DNA of 64,000 nucleotides from positions 2,301,501 through 2,365,500 of the forward strand of contig NZ_CP031416.1 in assembly GCF_003367375.1 (NCBI RefSeq). The letters run 5' to 3'. Below, piece after piece: positions 34,790 through 44,651 of the stretch (position 1 is the stretch's first letter; the number at the start of each line of letters is the position of its first letter). The DNA comes from Gallaecimonas mangrovi. Lineage in GTDB: Bacteria; Pseudomonadota; Gammaproteobacteria; Enterobacterales; Gallaecimonadaceae. Under the pieces are notes generated by a model that worked only from the letters and a program-made list of their open reading frames with translations, was not told where the DNA came from and made no database searches. The position numbers and the translations under genes are program-made.

Positions 34790-34899
34790 GCCACCGTACA
34801 AACGCGGTCGCCGTAGTAGTCGTCGGCAAAGTTACACACCAGCGCTTGTGGCGCCTGGCCGGGGAACAAACGTTTTACGAAATGGACCAGCTGGCTCAT
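34780..34899 (-). CDS. Small ORF (39 residues), unknown
   Basis: ATG 34899 is preceded by a near-perfect AAGGAGAATAGCA ribosome site and followed by 39 codons ending in TAA 34782-34780. The product begins MSQLVHFVKRLFPGQAPQ and contains two Cys in VCNFADDYYGDRVC. It is too short for most ORF callers. The stop lies inside the terminator of the facing gene. A real small protein seems likely from the start signal; its function is unknown. Confidence 0.55.
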   Translation of the reverse strand: MSQLVHFVKRLFPGQAPQALVCNFADDYYGDRVCTVAKK

Positions 34900-34974
34900 T
34901 GCTATTCTCCTTGAATTAAAGCAAGAATATAGCGATTAAAAACCGGCTTTTTAATTCATAAAAACAGATAAGCG

Positions 34975-35523
34975 TTATCGCGTTCCCTGCCGACGTACCA
35001 ACAAGGCCATGGCCACCAAGGCCCAGCCATTAAGCAATAGCTCAAGGGCAATGAACATACCGATAACCCAAAGCCCCGATTCTGGCCAGCCGCTTAAAAT
35101 CAGCAGCGCCAGCACCAGCCCCAACAGCCCACTAACAAAGGGCCAAATATATTGATGAAAAGCCCGCAAGTGAAAGGCCAGCCACAAGCGAATAACCGCG
35201 ACAAAACCGATGCCAAGGGCAATAAGTAGCGTCAGTGCTGATGCTGCAGCCATGGGAGCCAACAGCAAATAAAGCCCCAGCAGCGCGTAAAGCACCCCCA
35301 CCGTTACCACCAACCGGTTAGTAGGTTGTGCCCGCCGCCCCTGCAGCACTTGCAAAGCGCCACCTATCAGCAGCAGTACCCCGAAATACAACATGCTGGT
35401 CAGGGTTAAAAAGCTGGCCATACCCAGCCCAAGTACCCCAAGCACCACGAACACCAACCCCAGCCCGAGTAACCAGCGCCAGTTCAATTGCCACTGCTGA
35501 ATAAAAGGCGATACCGGTAACAT
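34975..35523 (-). CDS. HdeD-family (DUF308) membrane protein
   Basis: 182 residues, six predicted membrane helices in three pairs, with the DUF308 pattern WLLGLGLVFVVLGVLGLG, YFGVLLLIGGALQVLQG, WPFVSGLLGLVLALLILSGWPESGLWVIGMFIALELLLNGW. E. coli HdeD is linked to acid resistance at high cell density. Here only the family can be claimed. Confidence 0.82.
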   Translation of the reverse strand: MLPVSPFIQQWQLNWRWLLGLGLVFVVLGVLGLGMASFLTLTSMLYFGVLLLIGGALQVLQGRRAQPTNRLVVTVGVLYALLGLYLLLAPMAAASALTLLIALGIGFVAVIRLWLAFHLRAFHQYIWPFVSGLLGLVLALLILSGWPESGLWVIGMFIALELLLNGWALVAMALLVRRQGTR

Positions 35524-35608
35524 CCTATCCTCCTAAAGCACATGCCAAACGATGCCTAAAAAAGGCCCTTTAAATGACAAAATACGGATAACTGACAAGA
35601 GGTTAACC

Positions 35609-35905
35609 TTAACGGTTATCTCGCCAGCGCTGGTAGCTTAACCACCAAAATACCACCGTGACATAAGGGATAAGCAGCGCCATATAAACCAACCACCAAC
35701 AGGCCACAAAAATCAGCACCAGCGATAACCACGCCACTTGCCCGTTGCAATGTAAGGCGCAGTGGTCATTGAGCTGCCAAAACAGGCTAAGCAAACCAAA
35801 GGCCAGCGGTACCGCCAGTACCGACAGCAGCACAATGCCTGCGATAAAACAGCGCAGCCCAGGCACCTTGGGATCGGGTCCAAACTGGCTTTCTCTGTTT
35901 TTCAT
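35609..35905 (-). CDS. Small membrane protein, unknown
   Basis: 98 residues from ATG 35905 (GTGGGACC upstream). Two to three hydrophobic segments (CFIAGIVLLSVLAVPLAFGLLSLFW; WLSLVLIFVACWWLVYMALLIPYVTVVFWWL). A longer frame to 36079 overlaps the transporter gene and is not supported. Unknown. Confidence 0.6.
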   Translation of the reverse strand: MKNRESQFGPDPKVPGLRCFIAGIVLLSVLAVPLAFGLLSLFWQLNDHCALHCNGQVAWLSLVLIFVACWWLVYMALLIPYVTVVFWWLSYQRWRDNR

Positions 35906-35946
35906 GGTGGTCCCACTGCCGGCTTTCAAGGCCAGCGATGTTGCCG

Positions 35947-37158
35947 TTATGACTCTGAAGGTATGCCAAAGGCAAAAATGAGCGCGCAAAGGCATGTCAG
36001 TAGTGCAAAGCCGGCCAAATAACGCCCCCGCTTGGGCATAGCTCGGCGCTGCCAGGCCACCACAAAGGCGACGCTGCATTGCAGCATGTAAAACAGCGCA
36101 AAGGCCCGAGAGGCGTAGGCGATGATCTCATTAACGTTGGTCCGCCAAGTCAGCATCACCGTAATAATAATGATGGCCAAATAGGCGTAACGTACCGGCA
36201 GTTTTTTATGGGCAATGTCTTCAATTAACCCGCCGGCGCCGGAGGTGTCAGCCACGGCGGCGCTAAATTGACTGCCAATGGCGGCAATGGCTATCAATAA
36301 CGGCAGCAAGCTTGCCACCGGCACTATCATGCTGGTGATAGCGGTGACATCGGCGGTCATTTTGCCGTGAAAAAGCACCGTTGCCAGGCCAATAAAAAGT
36401 AAATAAATGGCCGCCGACACCTGCTGCGCCGTGCGCATGGTTTTAATACGTTCATCACGGCCGTGCTGGTCTTGTAAGTAGCGGGAGGTTTCAAAGCCCT
36501 GCACCACAATCAATAGTCCCAGCAATACCCGCAGATCATGCAGGTCGATGCCGGTATCCATATTGGCCAAATGCCATTGACCACTGAAAAGCAGCTTGAG
36601 GTTATAAACTACCAGCCCCACCAGCAGCGCCGCTATCATTCCCAGGTTAAGGCTAACCGCGTAGCTTTCAACCTTCTCCAGCTCTCCCAAACCACGCCAC
36701 ATACCAATGCTGCCAATCACCAGCAACAACACTGTGGTAATGGCATGGGCTGCCATGACATTTTCAATACCAAAGGCCTTTAATAAAAAGGCGGCCAATA
36801 GCTGCAGGTAATAGGTAACGGAAATAAAATAGGCGCCCGCCAAGACAATGCGCGACAAAAAGGCAATGTCTTGGGCCGGGCCATGGCCGGCATTTTCGAT
36901 AGGTTCAAAGTAGCGAATGTTAAAGCGAATGGCCCAGCCAACACCGTAAGCCAGCACCAGCAACACCGCCATACACCACAAGGCCAGGTTACCAACGGTA
37001 ATGGCCAACAGCGGCGCACTCACTAAAAAACCACTGCCCATAATGGAAGCCAAAGGGGTAACGGTTGCTTTCCAAGAAGATGAACCCGCTAAGCGCGGTG
37101 AAAAGGCAAGGTAAGCAGCAACCGCCAAGGCGATCAGCAAAAGGACGAGGTTAAGCAT
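35947..37158 (-). CDS. APC-superfamily-like multi-spanning membrane protein
   Basis: 403 residues, about eleven membrane helices. ATPLASIMGSGFL-type opening (ATVTPLASIMGSGFLVSAPLLAI) and QGFETSRYLQDQHGRDERIKTMRTAQQVSAAIYLLF resemble amino-acid/polyamine permease-like helices 1 and 6-7. The substrate is unknown and the exact family not recognised. Confidence 0.6.
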   Translation of the reverse strand: MLNLVLLLIALAVAAYLAFSPRLAGSSSWKATVTPLASIMGSGFLVSAPLLAITVGNLALWCMAVLLVLAYGVGWAIRFNIRYFEPIENAGHGPAQDIAFLSRIVLAGAYFISVTYYLQLLAAFLLKAFGIENVMAAHAITTVLLLVIGSIGMWRGLGELEKVESYAVSLNLGMIAALLVGLVVYNLKLLFSGQWHLANMDTGIDLHDLRVLLGLLIVVQGFETSRYLQDQHGRDERIKTMRTAQQVSAAIYLLFIGLATVLFHGKMTADVTAITSMIVPVASLLPLLIAIAAIGSQFSAAVADTSGAGGLIEDIAHKKLPVRYAYLAIIIITVMLTWRTNVNEIIAYASRAFALFYMLQCSVAFVVAWQRRAMPKRGRYLAGFALLTCLCALIFAFGIPSES

Positions 37159-37344
37159 CTGGCCTACTCCGTATGGCGAAGGCCCCTACTTTACCCCAGA
37201 GCGGTAAATAAATCATTGAAGTGAAAGGCTTAGCTCTGTAACAAAGCGTCTGGCGAGCACCTGAACCAAACGCCAATGGCGCTCGCAACCTAAAGCATGG
37301 CCCCCTACACTGCTTAACCACCCTCGGCTTTAAAGAGACAAGGC

Positions 37345-37626
37345 ATGCTAAGCAGCAACGACTATTTCGACGGTAACGTTAAATCCATTGGTTTTACCAA
37401 CAGTGAAGGCCGCGCCACCCTCGGCGTAATGGCGCCCGGCAGTTACCGCTTTGACACCAACCAACCGGAAGAAATGGTGGTGGTTAGCGGCGCCCTTACC
37501 GTGCTGCTGCCAGGCCAGCAACAATGGCAAGAATTCAAAGCCGGCAGCCGCTTCAATGTACCGGGCAATAGCGCCTTTGACTTAAAAATCGCCGAGGCAT
37601 CTGCGTACCTTTGCCGGTATCTGTAA
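37345..37626 (+). CDS. ppnP: Pyrimidine/purine nucleoside phosphorylase PpnP
   Basis: 93 residues, the full family length. [60 protein letters not shown] and the end YLCRYL align with E. coli PpnP (YaiE) throughout. A small cupin-fold enzyme that splits nucleosides with phosphate to give base and ribose-1-phosphate. Stand-alone gene with its own terminator. Confidence 0.93.
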   Translation: MLSSNDYFDGNVKSIGFTNSEGRATLGVMAPGSYRFDTNQPEEMVVVSGALTVLLPGQQQWQEFKAGSRFNVPGNSAFDLKIAEASAYLCRYL

Positions 37627-37630
37627 TACC

Positions 37631-37657
37631 AAAAGGCCGCGCTTTGCGGCCTTTTTT
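37631..37657. terminator. Bidirectional terminator
   Basis: AAAAGGCCGC-GCTTT-GCGGCCTTTTTT between ppnP and the IclR gene. Confidence 0.85.
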
Positions 37658-38444
37658 AATATTGCAGCTGCCCGGCCAGTTGCACCAGCACCGCCCCAAC
37701 CTGTTCTAATACCGCCGGTTTCGATTCGGCACTGGTCATCGACAAGGCAATGCCCGCCACCGGTTTACCATTGGCGTCCAATACCGGCGCCCCCAGGCAC
37801 ACCATGCCGTCGCGCACCTCGCCGTTATCCAGCGCAAACCCCTGCTTGAGCCAGCGCGCCACTTGCGCTTCAAAGGCATTGGCGTCTTTAACGCTGTGCT
37901 CGGTAAGGGGCTCGGCCCAGTGCTGGCGCAAAAACTGCTCGCGTTCCTGGCTGCCCATGGCGCTAAGCATGGCCTTGCCGGTGGCGGTATAAATGGCGGG
38001 CAAGCGCATCCCCAGCTGAAAGGTAAAACCGAGCGGTTTGGCAGCATTGCGACAGGCCAAATACACCACATCCCCCCCCGACAGCGCCGACAGGGTCAAG
38101 GTGTAATCGTCCAGGCGATTATCGGCTGCCAGCAGCTGATTAAACTCCCCCGCCAGGGACGAGCGGCGCATAAAGGCTGCACTCCAGCGCAGCGCCCCCG
38201 GGCCCATGTCAAAACCGCCGCCAACCGCCCGCAGCAACCCCAGTTCACACAAGGTGTCGCAGATGCCGTGCACCGAGCTTTTCGGCAGTTTTAATTGCCG
38301 CGCTAATGCTGAAACACCGGGGTTAGTATTATTTTCAGCAATAAAATCAAGAATAAGCGCTGCGCGCTCAATGGCGGGCACCAAACGTTTGGCGGTTTGC
38401 GGGGCGTCGGGCACGGGTCCTCCGGTTGACAGCATCAGCGACAC
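37656..38444 (-). CDS. IclR-family transcriptional regulator
   Basis: 262 residues. Helix-turn-helix at about 20-75 ([56 protein letters not shown]) and an IclR effector domain ([43 protein letters not shown]). Divergent from gabD across 80 bp with two tandem palindromes. It probably represses or activates the gabD-adh pair. Confidence 0.88.
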   Translation of the reverse strand: MSLMLSTGGPVPDAPQTAKRLVPAIERAALILDFIAENNTNPGVSALARQLKLPKSSVHGICDTLCELGLLRAVGGGFDMGPGALRWSAAFMRRSSLAGEFNQLLAADNRLDDYTLTLSALSGGDVVYLACRNAAKPLGFTFQLGMRLPAIYTATGKAMLSAMGSQEREQFLRQHWAEPLTEHSVKDANAFEAQVARWLKQGFALDNGEVRDGMVCLGAPVLDANGKPVAGIALSMTSAESKPAVLEQVGAVLVQLAGQLQY

Positions 38445-38457
38445 TGCCGTAGTCTAC

Positions 38458-38492
38458 ATTCAATATTTAGAACAACGTTCAATATATGGAAC
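38458..38492. promoter_or_regulatory. Two tandem 16-bp operators, probably for the IclR regulator
   Basis: ATTCAATATTTAGAAC (38458-38473) and GTTCAATATATGGAAC (38477-38492). Both are TTC-N8-GAA palindromes spaced 19 bp start to start, in the gap between the divergent IclR and gabD genes. Confidence 0.65.
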
Positions 38493-38526
38493 GATGTTAA
38501 CTCTGTCAAGCTCACTGGGAGGCACC

Positions 38527-39972
38527 ATGCTCAACTTACAAGACCCGTCATTGCTAAAAACGCGCTGCTTGGTTAATGGTCACTGGGTCGGCGCCGCCTC
38601 TGGTGACAACATTGAGGTGACCAATCCGGCAGACAGTAGCGTAGTGGGCACAGTGCCTAACCTCAGCCCGGAAGAAATGCCAGATGTGATTGCCGCTTCT
38701 GCCAAAGCGCAGGCCGAGTGGGCACGCTGGGCCGCAAAAGACCGCGCCGCCGTATTGCGCCGCTGGTTTGAATTAATGCACCAGCACGCCGACGATCTGG
38801 CGCTAATTATGACCTCGGAACAAGGCAAACCCCTAAGCGAGGCCAAGGGCGAAATTCTCTACGCCGCCTCGTTTATTGAGTGGTTCGCCGAAGAGGCAAA
38901 ACGCATCTACGGCGAAACCATTCCCGCCCCCAAAAACGACCAGCGCATTACGGTGCTGCGCCAACCCATTGGCGTAACGGCGGCCATTACGCCGTGGAAC
39001 TTTCCGGCAGCGATGATCACCCGTAAAGCGGCGCCTGCCTTGGCGGCTGGCTGCTCGATGATAGTACGCCCGGCGGATTTAACGCCGTTATCGGCGCTGG
39101 CCCTTGGCGAACTCGCCCAGCGTGCGGGCGTTCCGGCGGGCGTGTTGCAAATAGTCACAGGCCCGGCCAAGGCAATCGGGCAAGTGCTGACCGATTCAGA
39201 CACGGTGCGCAAACTGTCTTTTACCGGCTCAACCGAAGTGGGCCGCCAGCTGATGGGCCAATGCGCGCCAACCATAAAGAAGTTGTCTTTAGAGCTCGGC
39301 GGCAACGCGCCCTTTATCGTTTTCGACGATGCCGATCTCGATAAAGCCGTGGCTGGCGCCATGACGTCAAAATACCGCAATGCCGGTCAAACCTGCGTTT
39401 GCGCTAACCGTATTTTGGTGCAGCGCAGCGTCTATGATGCCTTTACCGCCAAACTGACCGAAAAAGTGAAGGCGCTAAAAGTGGGTAATGGCCTGGAAGC
39501 CGGCACCGACATTGGCCCGATGATCGAAGCCAAAGCGCTGGATAAAGTTGAAGATCACATCAAAGACGCCGTCAGCAAAGGCGCCACCTTGGTTCAAGGC
39601 GGTAAGCGTTTGGGCGGCCTTTATTTTGAGCCCGCGATACTGACCGGTGTGACCACTGACATGAAAGTCGCCCAGGAAGAAACCTTTGGCCCCATGGCGC
39701 CATTGTTCGCCTTTGATACCGAGCAAGAGGCCATTGCCATGGCCAACGACACCATTTTCGGCCTGGCCGCTTACTTTTACACCAACGACTATGGCCGTAT
39801 GGTGCGGGTGTCTGAGCAGCTGGAATACGGCATGGTTGGCCATAACACCGGCCTTATTTCTAACGAAGTGGCGCCTTTTGGCGGTGTTAAACAATCTGGC
39901 CTTGGCCGCGAAGGTTCGCGCCACGGTATTGATGAGTATCTGGAACTCAAATACATCTGCAGCGCCATTTAA
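38527..39972 (+). CDS. gabD: NAD(P)-dependent succinate-semialdehyde dehydrogenase
   Basis: 481 residues from ATG 38527 (GGGAGG upstream). Aldehyde dehydrogenase with [30 protein letters not shown], the catalytic Glu in [20 protein letters not shown] and the catalytic Cys in [11 protein letters not shown]. It is close to E. coli GabD end to end, including [32 protein letters not shown]. Oxidises succinate semialdehyde to succinate. Followed within 44 bp by an iron alcohol dehydrogenase. Confidence 0.9.
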   Translation: MLNLQDPSLLKTRCLVNGHWVGAASGDNIEVTNPADSSVVGTVPNLSPEEMPDVIAASAKAQAEWARWAAKDRAAVLRRWFELMHQHADDLALIMTSEQGKPLSEAKGEILYAASFIEWFAEEAKRIYGETIPAPKNDQRITVLRQPIGVTAAITPWNFPAAMITRKAAPALAAGCSMIVRPADLTPLSALALGELAQRAGVPAGVLQIVTGPAKAIGQVLTDSDTVRKLSFTGSTEVGRQLMGQCAPTIKKLSLELGGNAPFIVFDDADLDKAVAGAMTSKYRNAGQTCVCANRILVQRSVYDAFTAKLTEKVKALKVGNGLEAGTDIGPMIEAKALDKVEDHIKDAVSKGATLVQGGKRLGGLYFEPAILTGVTTDMKVAQEETFGPMAPLFAFDTEQEAIAMANDTIFGLAAYFYTNDYGRMVRVSEQLEYGMVGHNTGLISNEVAPFGGVKQSGLGREGSRHGIDEYLELKYICSAI

Positions 39973-40016
39973 AGTCAGCAACTCGCTGCGGTTGCACTTT
40001 TTTACGGGAGTTCATT

Positions 40017-41183
40017 ATGTCAGAGCCGATACGCGCTTTTAGTTTTCAGTCCCCCGGTGCCATGCATGTGGAATGGGGCGCCAATAAACGCTTGGGCGAG
40101 TTGCTTGCCGGTTGGTTCAGCCAGCGCCGCGTCTTAATTGTTACCGACAAATTTTTGCATCAAAACGGCTTGCTAGAGCCCGCCAAAGCCGCCCTTGAAA
40201 AGGCCGGCTTTGCCATTACCGTGTTTGATGATGTGGTGGCCGACCCGCCAGATAGCCTGATTCACCGCTGCACCGAAAAAGGCCAAGCCGCAGGGTGCGA
40301 CCTGGTGATTGGTCTTGGCGGCGGCTCGTCCATGGACATTGCCAAGCTGGTGGCGGTCATGCTGGTGTCAGAGCAGCCACTAAGCGCCTTGTATGGCATT
40401 GGTAAGGTACAGGGCCAGCGCTTAGCACTGCTGCAAATCCCCACCACCGCTGGTACCGGCTCGGAAGTCACCAACATCACCATTCTTACCACCGGTGAAA
40501 CCACCAAAATGGGGGTGGTGGCTGACCAGCTTTATGCTGACCGGGTATTGCTGGACGCCGAGCTCACCACCGGCCTGCCAGCAATGGCAACAGCGGCTAC
40601 CGGTATCGATGCCATGGTGCATGCCATTGAGTCTTATACCTCGGTGCACAAAAAGAACCCGTTGTCAGACGCCTTTGCCCGCGAGGCTTTAAAACTGCTG
40701 ACCCAAAACCTGGTTACCGCCTGCACCGACGGCAATAACCGCCCGGCCCGTGAGGCAATGCTGCTGGGGGCAAATCTTGCCGGCCAGGCCTTTGCCAACA
40801 GCCCGGTGGCGGCGGTTCATGCCCTGGCTTACCCCCTTGGCGGCCATTTTCACCTCTCCCACGGTTTAACCAACGCCTTGATGCTAGGGCCGGTGCTGCG
40901 CTTTAACCTGCAACAAGCAGCGCCACTTTATGCCGAACTGGCCGATGTGGTTCTCGGCCCAGGGGCCGGCGACGTGCAAAGCCGCAGCCTGGCCTTTGTG
41001 CGCTTTATGGAAAAGCTGATGGACGATTCTGGCGCCCCAAGGCGGCTTAGGGATGTCAACATTCCCAAAGACAGCCTGCCGATGCTGGCCAAAGATGCCA
41101 TGGCCCAAAGCCGGTTGCTGGTCAATAACCCGGTAGCGGTAACCGAAGCCGACGCTTTAGCGCTTTATCAAGAAGCCTATTAG
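40017..41183 (+). CDS. Iron-containing alcohol dehydrogenase (likely 4-hydroxybutyrate dehydrogenase)
   Basis: 388 residues. Group III Fe-ADH: cofactor loop GLGGGSSMDIAK, PTTAGTGSEVTNI, and metal ligands in ATGIDAMVHAIESY (Asp, His), AVHALAYPLGG (His) and FHLSHGLTNAL (His). The pairing with gabD under an IclR regulator suggests oxidation of 4-hydroxybutyrate to succinate semialdehyde. The substrate is inferred from context. Confidence 0.85.
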   Translation: MSEPIRAFSFQSPGAMHVEWGANKRLGELLAGWFSQRRVLIVTDKFLHQNGLLEPAKAALEKAGFAITVFDDVVADPPDSLIHRCTEKGQAAGCDLVIGLGGGSSMDIAKLVAVMLVSEQPLSALYGIGKVQGQRLALLQIPTTAGTGSEVTNITILTTGETTKMGVVADQLYADRVLLDAELTTGLPAMATAATGIDAMVHAIESYTSVHKKNPLSDAFAREALKLLTQNLVTACTDGNNRPAREAMLLGANLAGQAFANSPVAAVHALAYPLGGHFHLSHGLTNALMLGPVLRFNLQQAAPLYAELADVVLGPGAGDVQSRSLAFVRFMEKLMDDSGAPRRLRDVNIPKDSLPMLAKDAMAQSRLLVNNPVAVTEADALALYQEAY

Positions 41184-41202
41184 TTATCCCCGCTGATGGT
41201 TT

Positions 41203-41226
41203 GGCGGCCAAGTGCCGCCTTTTTTC
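41203..41226 (+). terminator. Terminator after the Fe-alcohol dehydrogenase
   Basis: GGCGGC-CAAGT-GCCGCC followed by TTTTTT. Confidence 0.8.
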
Positions 41227-41319
41227 GTTCGATTTTTGGCAAAAGACCGTTGCGTGGGCCTGATGCTTAGCCGTGCTAAAGTGCGTCGTTGCCTTTGCGC
41301 TGAGGAGGATCAAACCCTG

Positions 41320-42717
41320 ATGGACAGACGTACCGCCACCGCCTTGTTAGCGGCCGGAGCCATGTTTATGGAGATCCTCGACTCTACGGTTATCACCACC
41401 GCCCTGCCGGTTATCGCCAAGAATTTTCATACCGCTGCCGCGCATTTGTCGCTGGGGGTGTCGGCTTATTTAGTGGCGTTAACCGTCTTTATTCCCATCA
41501 GTGGTTGGGCGGCTGAGCGTTTTGGCCCAATGCGGATATTTGGTTTGGCCATTGCGGTGTTTTGTTTGTCATCAGCGCTTTGCGCCCTTTGCGACAATCT
41601 CACCAGCTTTACTTTCGCCCGAATTCTGCAAGGGCTGGGCGGCGCCATGATGGTGCCAGTGGGCCGTTTGGTGGTGCTACGCAACATTCCCAAAAACGAC
41701 ATTGTGCGGATGACCGCCATTCTTACCTGGCCCGTGCTGGTAGCCCCGCTGTTAGGGCCGGTGGTGGGCGGCTGGATAGCCACCCACTGGAGCTGGCAGT
41801 GGATCTTTTTACTGAACCTGCCGCTGGGACTGGTGGCGCTGATTTTCGCGTTGCTGCTGATAGAACCTAGCGAGCCGACAAAGCAGCGCTTTGATACCAA
41901 AGGCTTTATTTTGAGTGGCTTGGGTTTTGGCCTCTTTATGGCCGGCATTGAAGCCTGTAGCCGCCGTGACATTTCACTGCTGCTGTCCATCGGTCTGTTG
42001 CTGGCCGGTATTTTGCTGCTGCTGGCCACCCTTTATTACTTAAAACAGGCGAAAAACCCGCTCTTTAATCTGGCGCCCTTTGCCACCCAAACCTTTATGG
42101 CCGCCGCCACCGGGGGGTCACTGTTTCGTATTGCCATTGCCGGGGTGCCTTTTGTCTTGCCGCTGATGTTTCAGCTGGGTTTTGGCTACAGCGCCGTCAA
42201 GGCCGGTTCGCTGCTGCTGTGGCTATTTGCCGGTAATCTCTGCATGAAACCGGCCACTACCTGGTTTGTGAACCGCTTTGGCTTTAAAAAAATCCTGACC
42301 ATCAACGGCCTGATGGTGACCTGCGGTTTTGCGGTGATCACCCTTTTCACTCAGCACCCCCCCGAGTGGCTGGTGATACTGGTGCTGTTTGTCAGTGGCA
42401 TGAACCGCTCGATGCAATTTAGCGCCTTAAACACCCTGTGCTATGCCGACATTCCCCACAGCCAGATGCGCGACGCCAATACCCTGCAATCGGTGTTGCA
42501 ACAAATGAACATCGGTACCGGAATAGCGGTGGGTGCCCTGACCTTGTCTATTGCCGCCGCCATTTTGGGCATTGATACCGACGCTCTGACCCCAAAGGCG
42601 TTCCAAATTGCCTTTGCGCTGCTGGCGCTGCTGTCATTGATGGCCATTGTTGATGCGCTGCGTTTACCCAAAGACGCCGGCAGTTCGGTGCTAAAAAGCC
42701 GCGCGGCCAAGGCATAA
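41320..42717 (+). CDS. DHA2-family (14-TM) MFS efflux transporter
   Basis: 465 residues from ATG 41320 (GAGGAGG upstream). MEILDSTVITTALPVIAKNF is the DHA2 motif D1 and RILQGLGGAMMVPVGRLVVLR with GPVVGGWIATHWSWQWIFLLNLPLG is the drug-antiporter motif C region. EmrB/MdtD-like. It may pump out organic acids or drugs. Separate transcript from gabD-adh, since a terminator lies between. Confidence 0.88.
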   Translation: MDRRTATALLAAGAMFMEILDSTVITTALPVIAKNFHTAAAHLSLGVSAYLVALTVFIPISGWAAERFGPMRIFGLAIAVFCLSSALCALCDNLTSFTFARILQGLGGAMMVPVGRLVVLRNIPKNDIVRMTAILTWPVLVAPLLGPVVGGWIATHWSWQWIFLLNLPLGLVALIFALLLIEPSEPTKQRFDTKGFILSGLGFGLFMAGIEACSRRDISLLLSIGLLLAGILLLLATLYYLKQAKNPLFNLAPFATQTFMAAATGGSLFRIAIAGVPFVLPLMFQLGFGYSAVKAGSLLLWLFAGNLCMKPATTWFVNRFGFKKILTINGLMVTCGFAVITLFTQHPPEWLVILVLFVSGMNRSMQFSALNTLCYADIPHSQMRDANTLQSVLQQMNIGTGIAVGALTLSIAAAILGIDTDALTPKAFQIAFALLALLSLMAIVDALRLPKDAGSSVLKSRAAKA

Positions 42718-42743
42718 AAAAGGCGCCTAAGGCGCCTTTTTTA
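42715..42743. terminator. Bidirectional terminator
   Basis: AAAAAAGGCGCC-TAA-GGCGCCTTTTTT between the efflux pump and the aldolase gene. Confidence 0.88.
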
Positions 42744-43847
42744 GTTAGCCAATACCGCTTTGGAAAATTCGGCTAACGCATGCTGCCAGTCTTCTTTAGG
42801 CAGGGCGTCAAAGGCTTCACCGATGGTGAGTTCACACCACAGGCCATTCGCCTCAGTACGATATGGCGGCGTGATGGGCGCCAGTGAATGCTGCTGCATC
42901 CAGGCGCTGGCCTTTTCAAAAAAGGTCGCAGGCTCGGTGCTGATATGGAGCCTGAACATATTGGTTTGCGGCGTCGCCGGCCAAGTCGTCACCCCCGGTA
43001 ACTGATTGAGCTTTTCTGCCAACCATTTGGCGTTATCCAGCCGCTTTGGCATTTGCGGTAAATGCTCGGCCAGCCCTTCCCGCGCCGCCACCACATAAGG
43101 CGCCAGGCTATAAAGGTTGCCGCCGCTGCGGCGTAGCCACACTTTCGCTTCGTCAATAAAGCCTTTGTCAGCCGCGAGCACTGCCCCGGCAATGCCGCCC
43201 AAGTCTTTGTAGAAACTCACGTAAACCGAGTCAAACAAGGCTGAGATCTCCGCCAGCGACTTGCCATAAGCCCCCGGGCATTGCCATAGCCGTGCGCCGT
43301 CCAGGTGCAGCCTTACGTTCTGCTCCCTCGCCCACTGGCTTTGCGCCACCAAGGCCTGCCAATCCGGCAGCTGGCCACCAATTTCACGCATCGGCAATTC
43401 CAGTATCAAGGCTGCCAGTGGTTGCTGGCTATGGGCTGCAGCCATCTCGGCCAAGGTGGGCACCTGGTCGGCATCGCCAATCAGTGCGCTGCTTAAACCA
43501 TAAAGCGCCTGATAAGCATTTTGCTCATGCAGCACCAAATGGCTGGTGGGGTGCAAACCAATGTGGTTATTGCCCTGCTCTTGGCACCATATTTTCATGG
43601 CCATGCATTGCGCCATGGTGCCACTGGGCAGAAACAGCGCCGCTTCTTTACCCAATAATTGCGCCACCTGTTCTTCAAAGCCGTTAATTAGCTCGCCGCT
43701 GCCGTAAACATCAAAGCTTTCATCGGCTGAGGTGGCATCACTGAGGTACTGAAAGGTGTCTTTTAAGGAGAGTTTCTGGTTGCCTGCCAGGCGGTAGCGA
43801 CAACGATTAAAAGCGGTTTTATAGGCGGCAAGGAGGTCTTTCATCAC
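42741..43847 (-). CDS. Threonine aldolase-family PLP enzyme (beta-eliminating lyase fold)
   Basis: 368 residues. VYGSGELINGFEEQVAQLLGKEAALFLPSGTMAQCMAMKIW, HLDGARLWQ (PLP-binding Asp region) and the PLP Lys in SVYVSFYKDLGGIAGAVLA. L-allo-threonine aldolase-like: it splits beta-hydroxy amino acids to glycine and an aldehyde. The N-terminal 30 residues (FNRCRYRLAGNQKLSLKDTF) differ from E. coli LtaE. Confidence 0.82.
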   Translation of the reverse strand: MMKDLLAAYKTAFNRCRYRLAGNQKLSLKDTFQYLSDATSADESFDVYGSGELINGFEEQVAQLLGKEAALFLPSGTMAQCMAMKIWCQEQGNNHIGLHPTSHLVLHEQNAYQALYGLSSALIGDADQVPTLAEMAAAHSQQPLAALILELPMREIGGQLPDWQALVAQSQWAREQNVRLHLDGARLWQCPGAYGKSLAEISALFDSVYVSFYKDLGGIAGAVLAADKGFIDEAKVWLRRSGGNLYSLAPYVVAAREGLAEHLPQMPKRLDNAKWLAEKLNQLPGVTTWPATPQTNMFRLHISTEPATFFEKASAWMQQHSLAPITPPYRTEANGLWCELTIGEAFDALPKEDWQHALAEFSKAVLAN

Positions 43848-43947
43848 ACTCTTCTTATTGGTTATAACGGCCAGTAACGGACAAATTAATGCATTTGATT
43901 ATATCGAAAAAGCCAAATGCCAACTGTTAGCCAGCACCCAAAGCAGA

Positions 43948-44640
43948 TTATTGCCTGCCTTGATAAGGGTGTTGGCGGGCGCACTGATACAGCGCCAGGT
44001 AATTGTAGATATTAAATTCCTGCGGGTCGGTATCGCTGTCCATTTGCCCAAGCGGCTGCTGCTGGCATTGCTGCTGGTACCACTGGGCGCTCTCTTCACT
44101 GCGATATTTGCTTAAAAAATAGGCCCGGGCCGCCTCGCTTTGCTGACGTTCACATTGTGCCAGCGCCGCCTTGGTGCGCGGTTTGGTGGCCACCACACAC
44201 AGGGCATTGGCACCATCAACCGCCTGATAGTTTTCACGGTTAAAGGCTTTTAGCAGGCTTAAAGGAATGGCGTGCTGGTAAGTTTGCACATAATCGTCGG
44301 TGTGGCGCAGGCAAAGATAGAGGGTTTTATTACTCAAATAACCGTTTACCGGCTCCAGGGTTTTACGGCACAGGGTTTCGATATTTTTAAGGCCAGGATT
44401 TTTGTTTTCAGCGGCAAAGAAATACAGCAGTTTTTGGCTATAGGGGGCAATCAGTGCCTCGCAGCGCTGCTGCTTGTCTTTTGAAGACTGAAAAGTGCAG
44501 TAATTTTGCTGGCCGGTTCTCGCCTCGGCAATGTACTGCTGAGCCTGCTGCTCTGGCGTTAGCGGCGCCTTAGCGGTTTTTGCGCTGTGGCTGGCACAGC
44601 CACCCAGCAGTACCAACACCAATAACCAAAATGCTTTCAC
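43948..44640 (-). CDS. Lipoprotein of unknown function, Cys-rich
   Basis: 230 residues, lipoprotein signal MKAFWLLVLVLLGGCAS. The mature part is helical with about eight Cys and a Gln-rich end (QWYQQQCQQQPLGQ). Probably a periplasmic, disulfide-stabilised lipoprotein. No family recognised. It ends 11 bp before the DUF2971 gene on the same strand begins downstream signals, so the two may share a transcript. Confidence 0.65.
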   Translation of the reverse strand: MKAFWLLVLVLLGGCASHSAKTAKAPLTPEQQAQQYIAEARTGQQNYCTFQSSKDKQQRCEALIAPYSQKLLYFFAAENKNPGLKNIETLCRKTLEPVNGYLSNKTLYLCLRHTDDYVQTYQHAIPLSLLKAFNRENYQAVDGANALCVVATKPRTKAALAQCERQQSEAARAYFLSKYRSEESAQWYQQQCQQQPLGQMDSDTDPQEFNIYNYLALYQCARQHPYQGRQ

Positions 44641-44651
44641 CCGCCGTCTCC

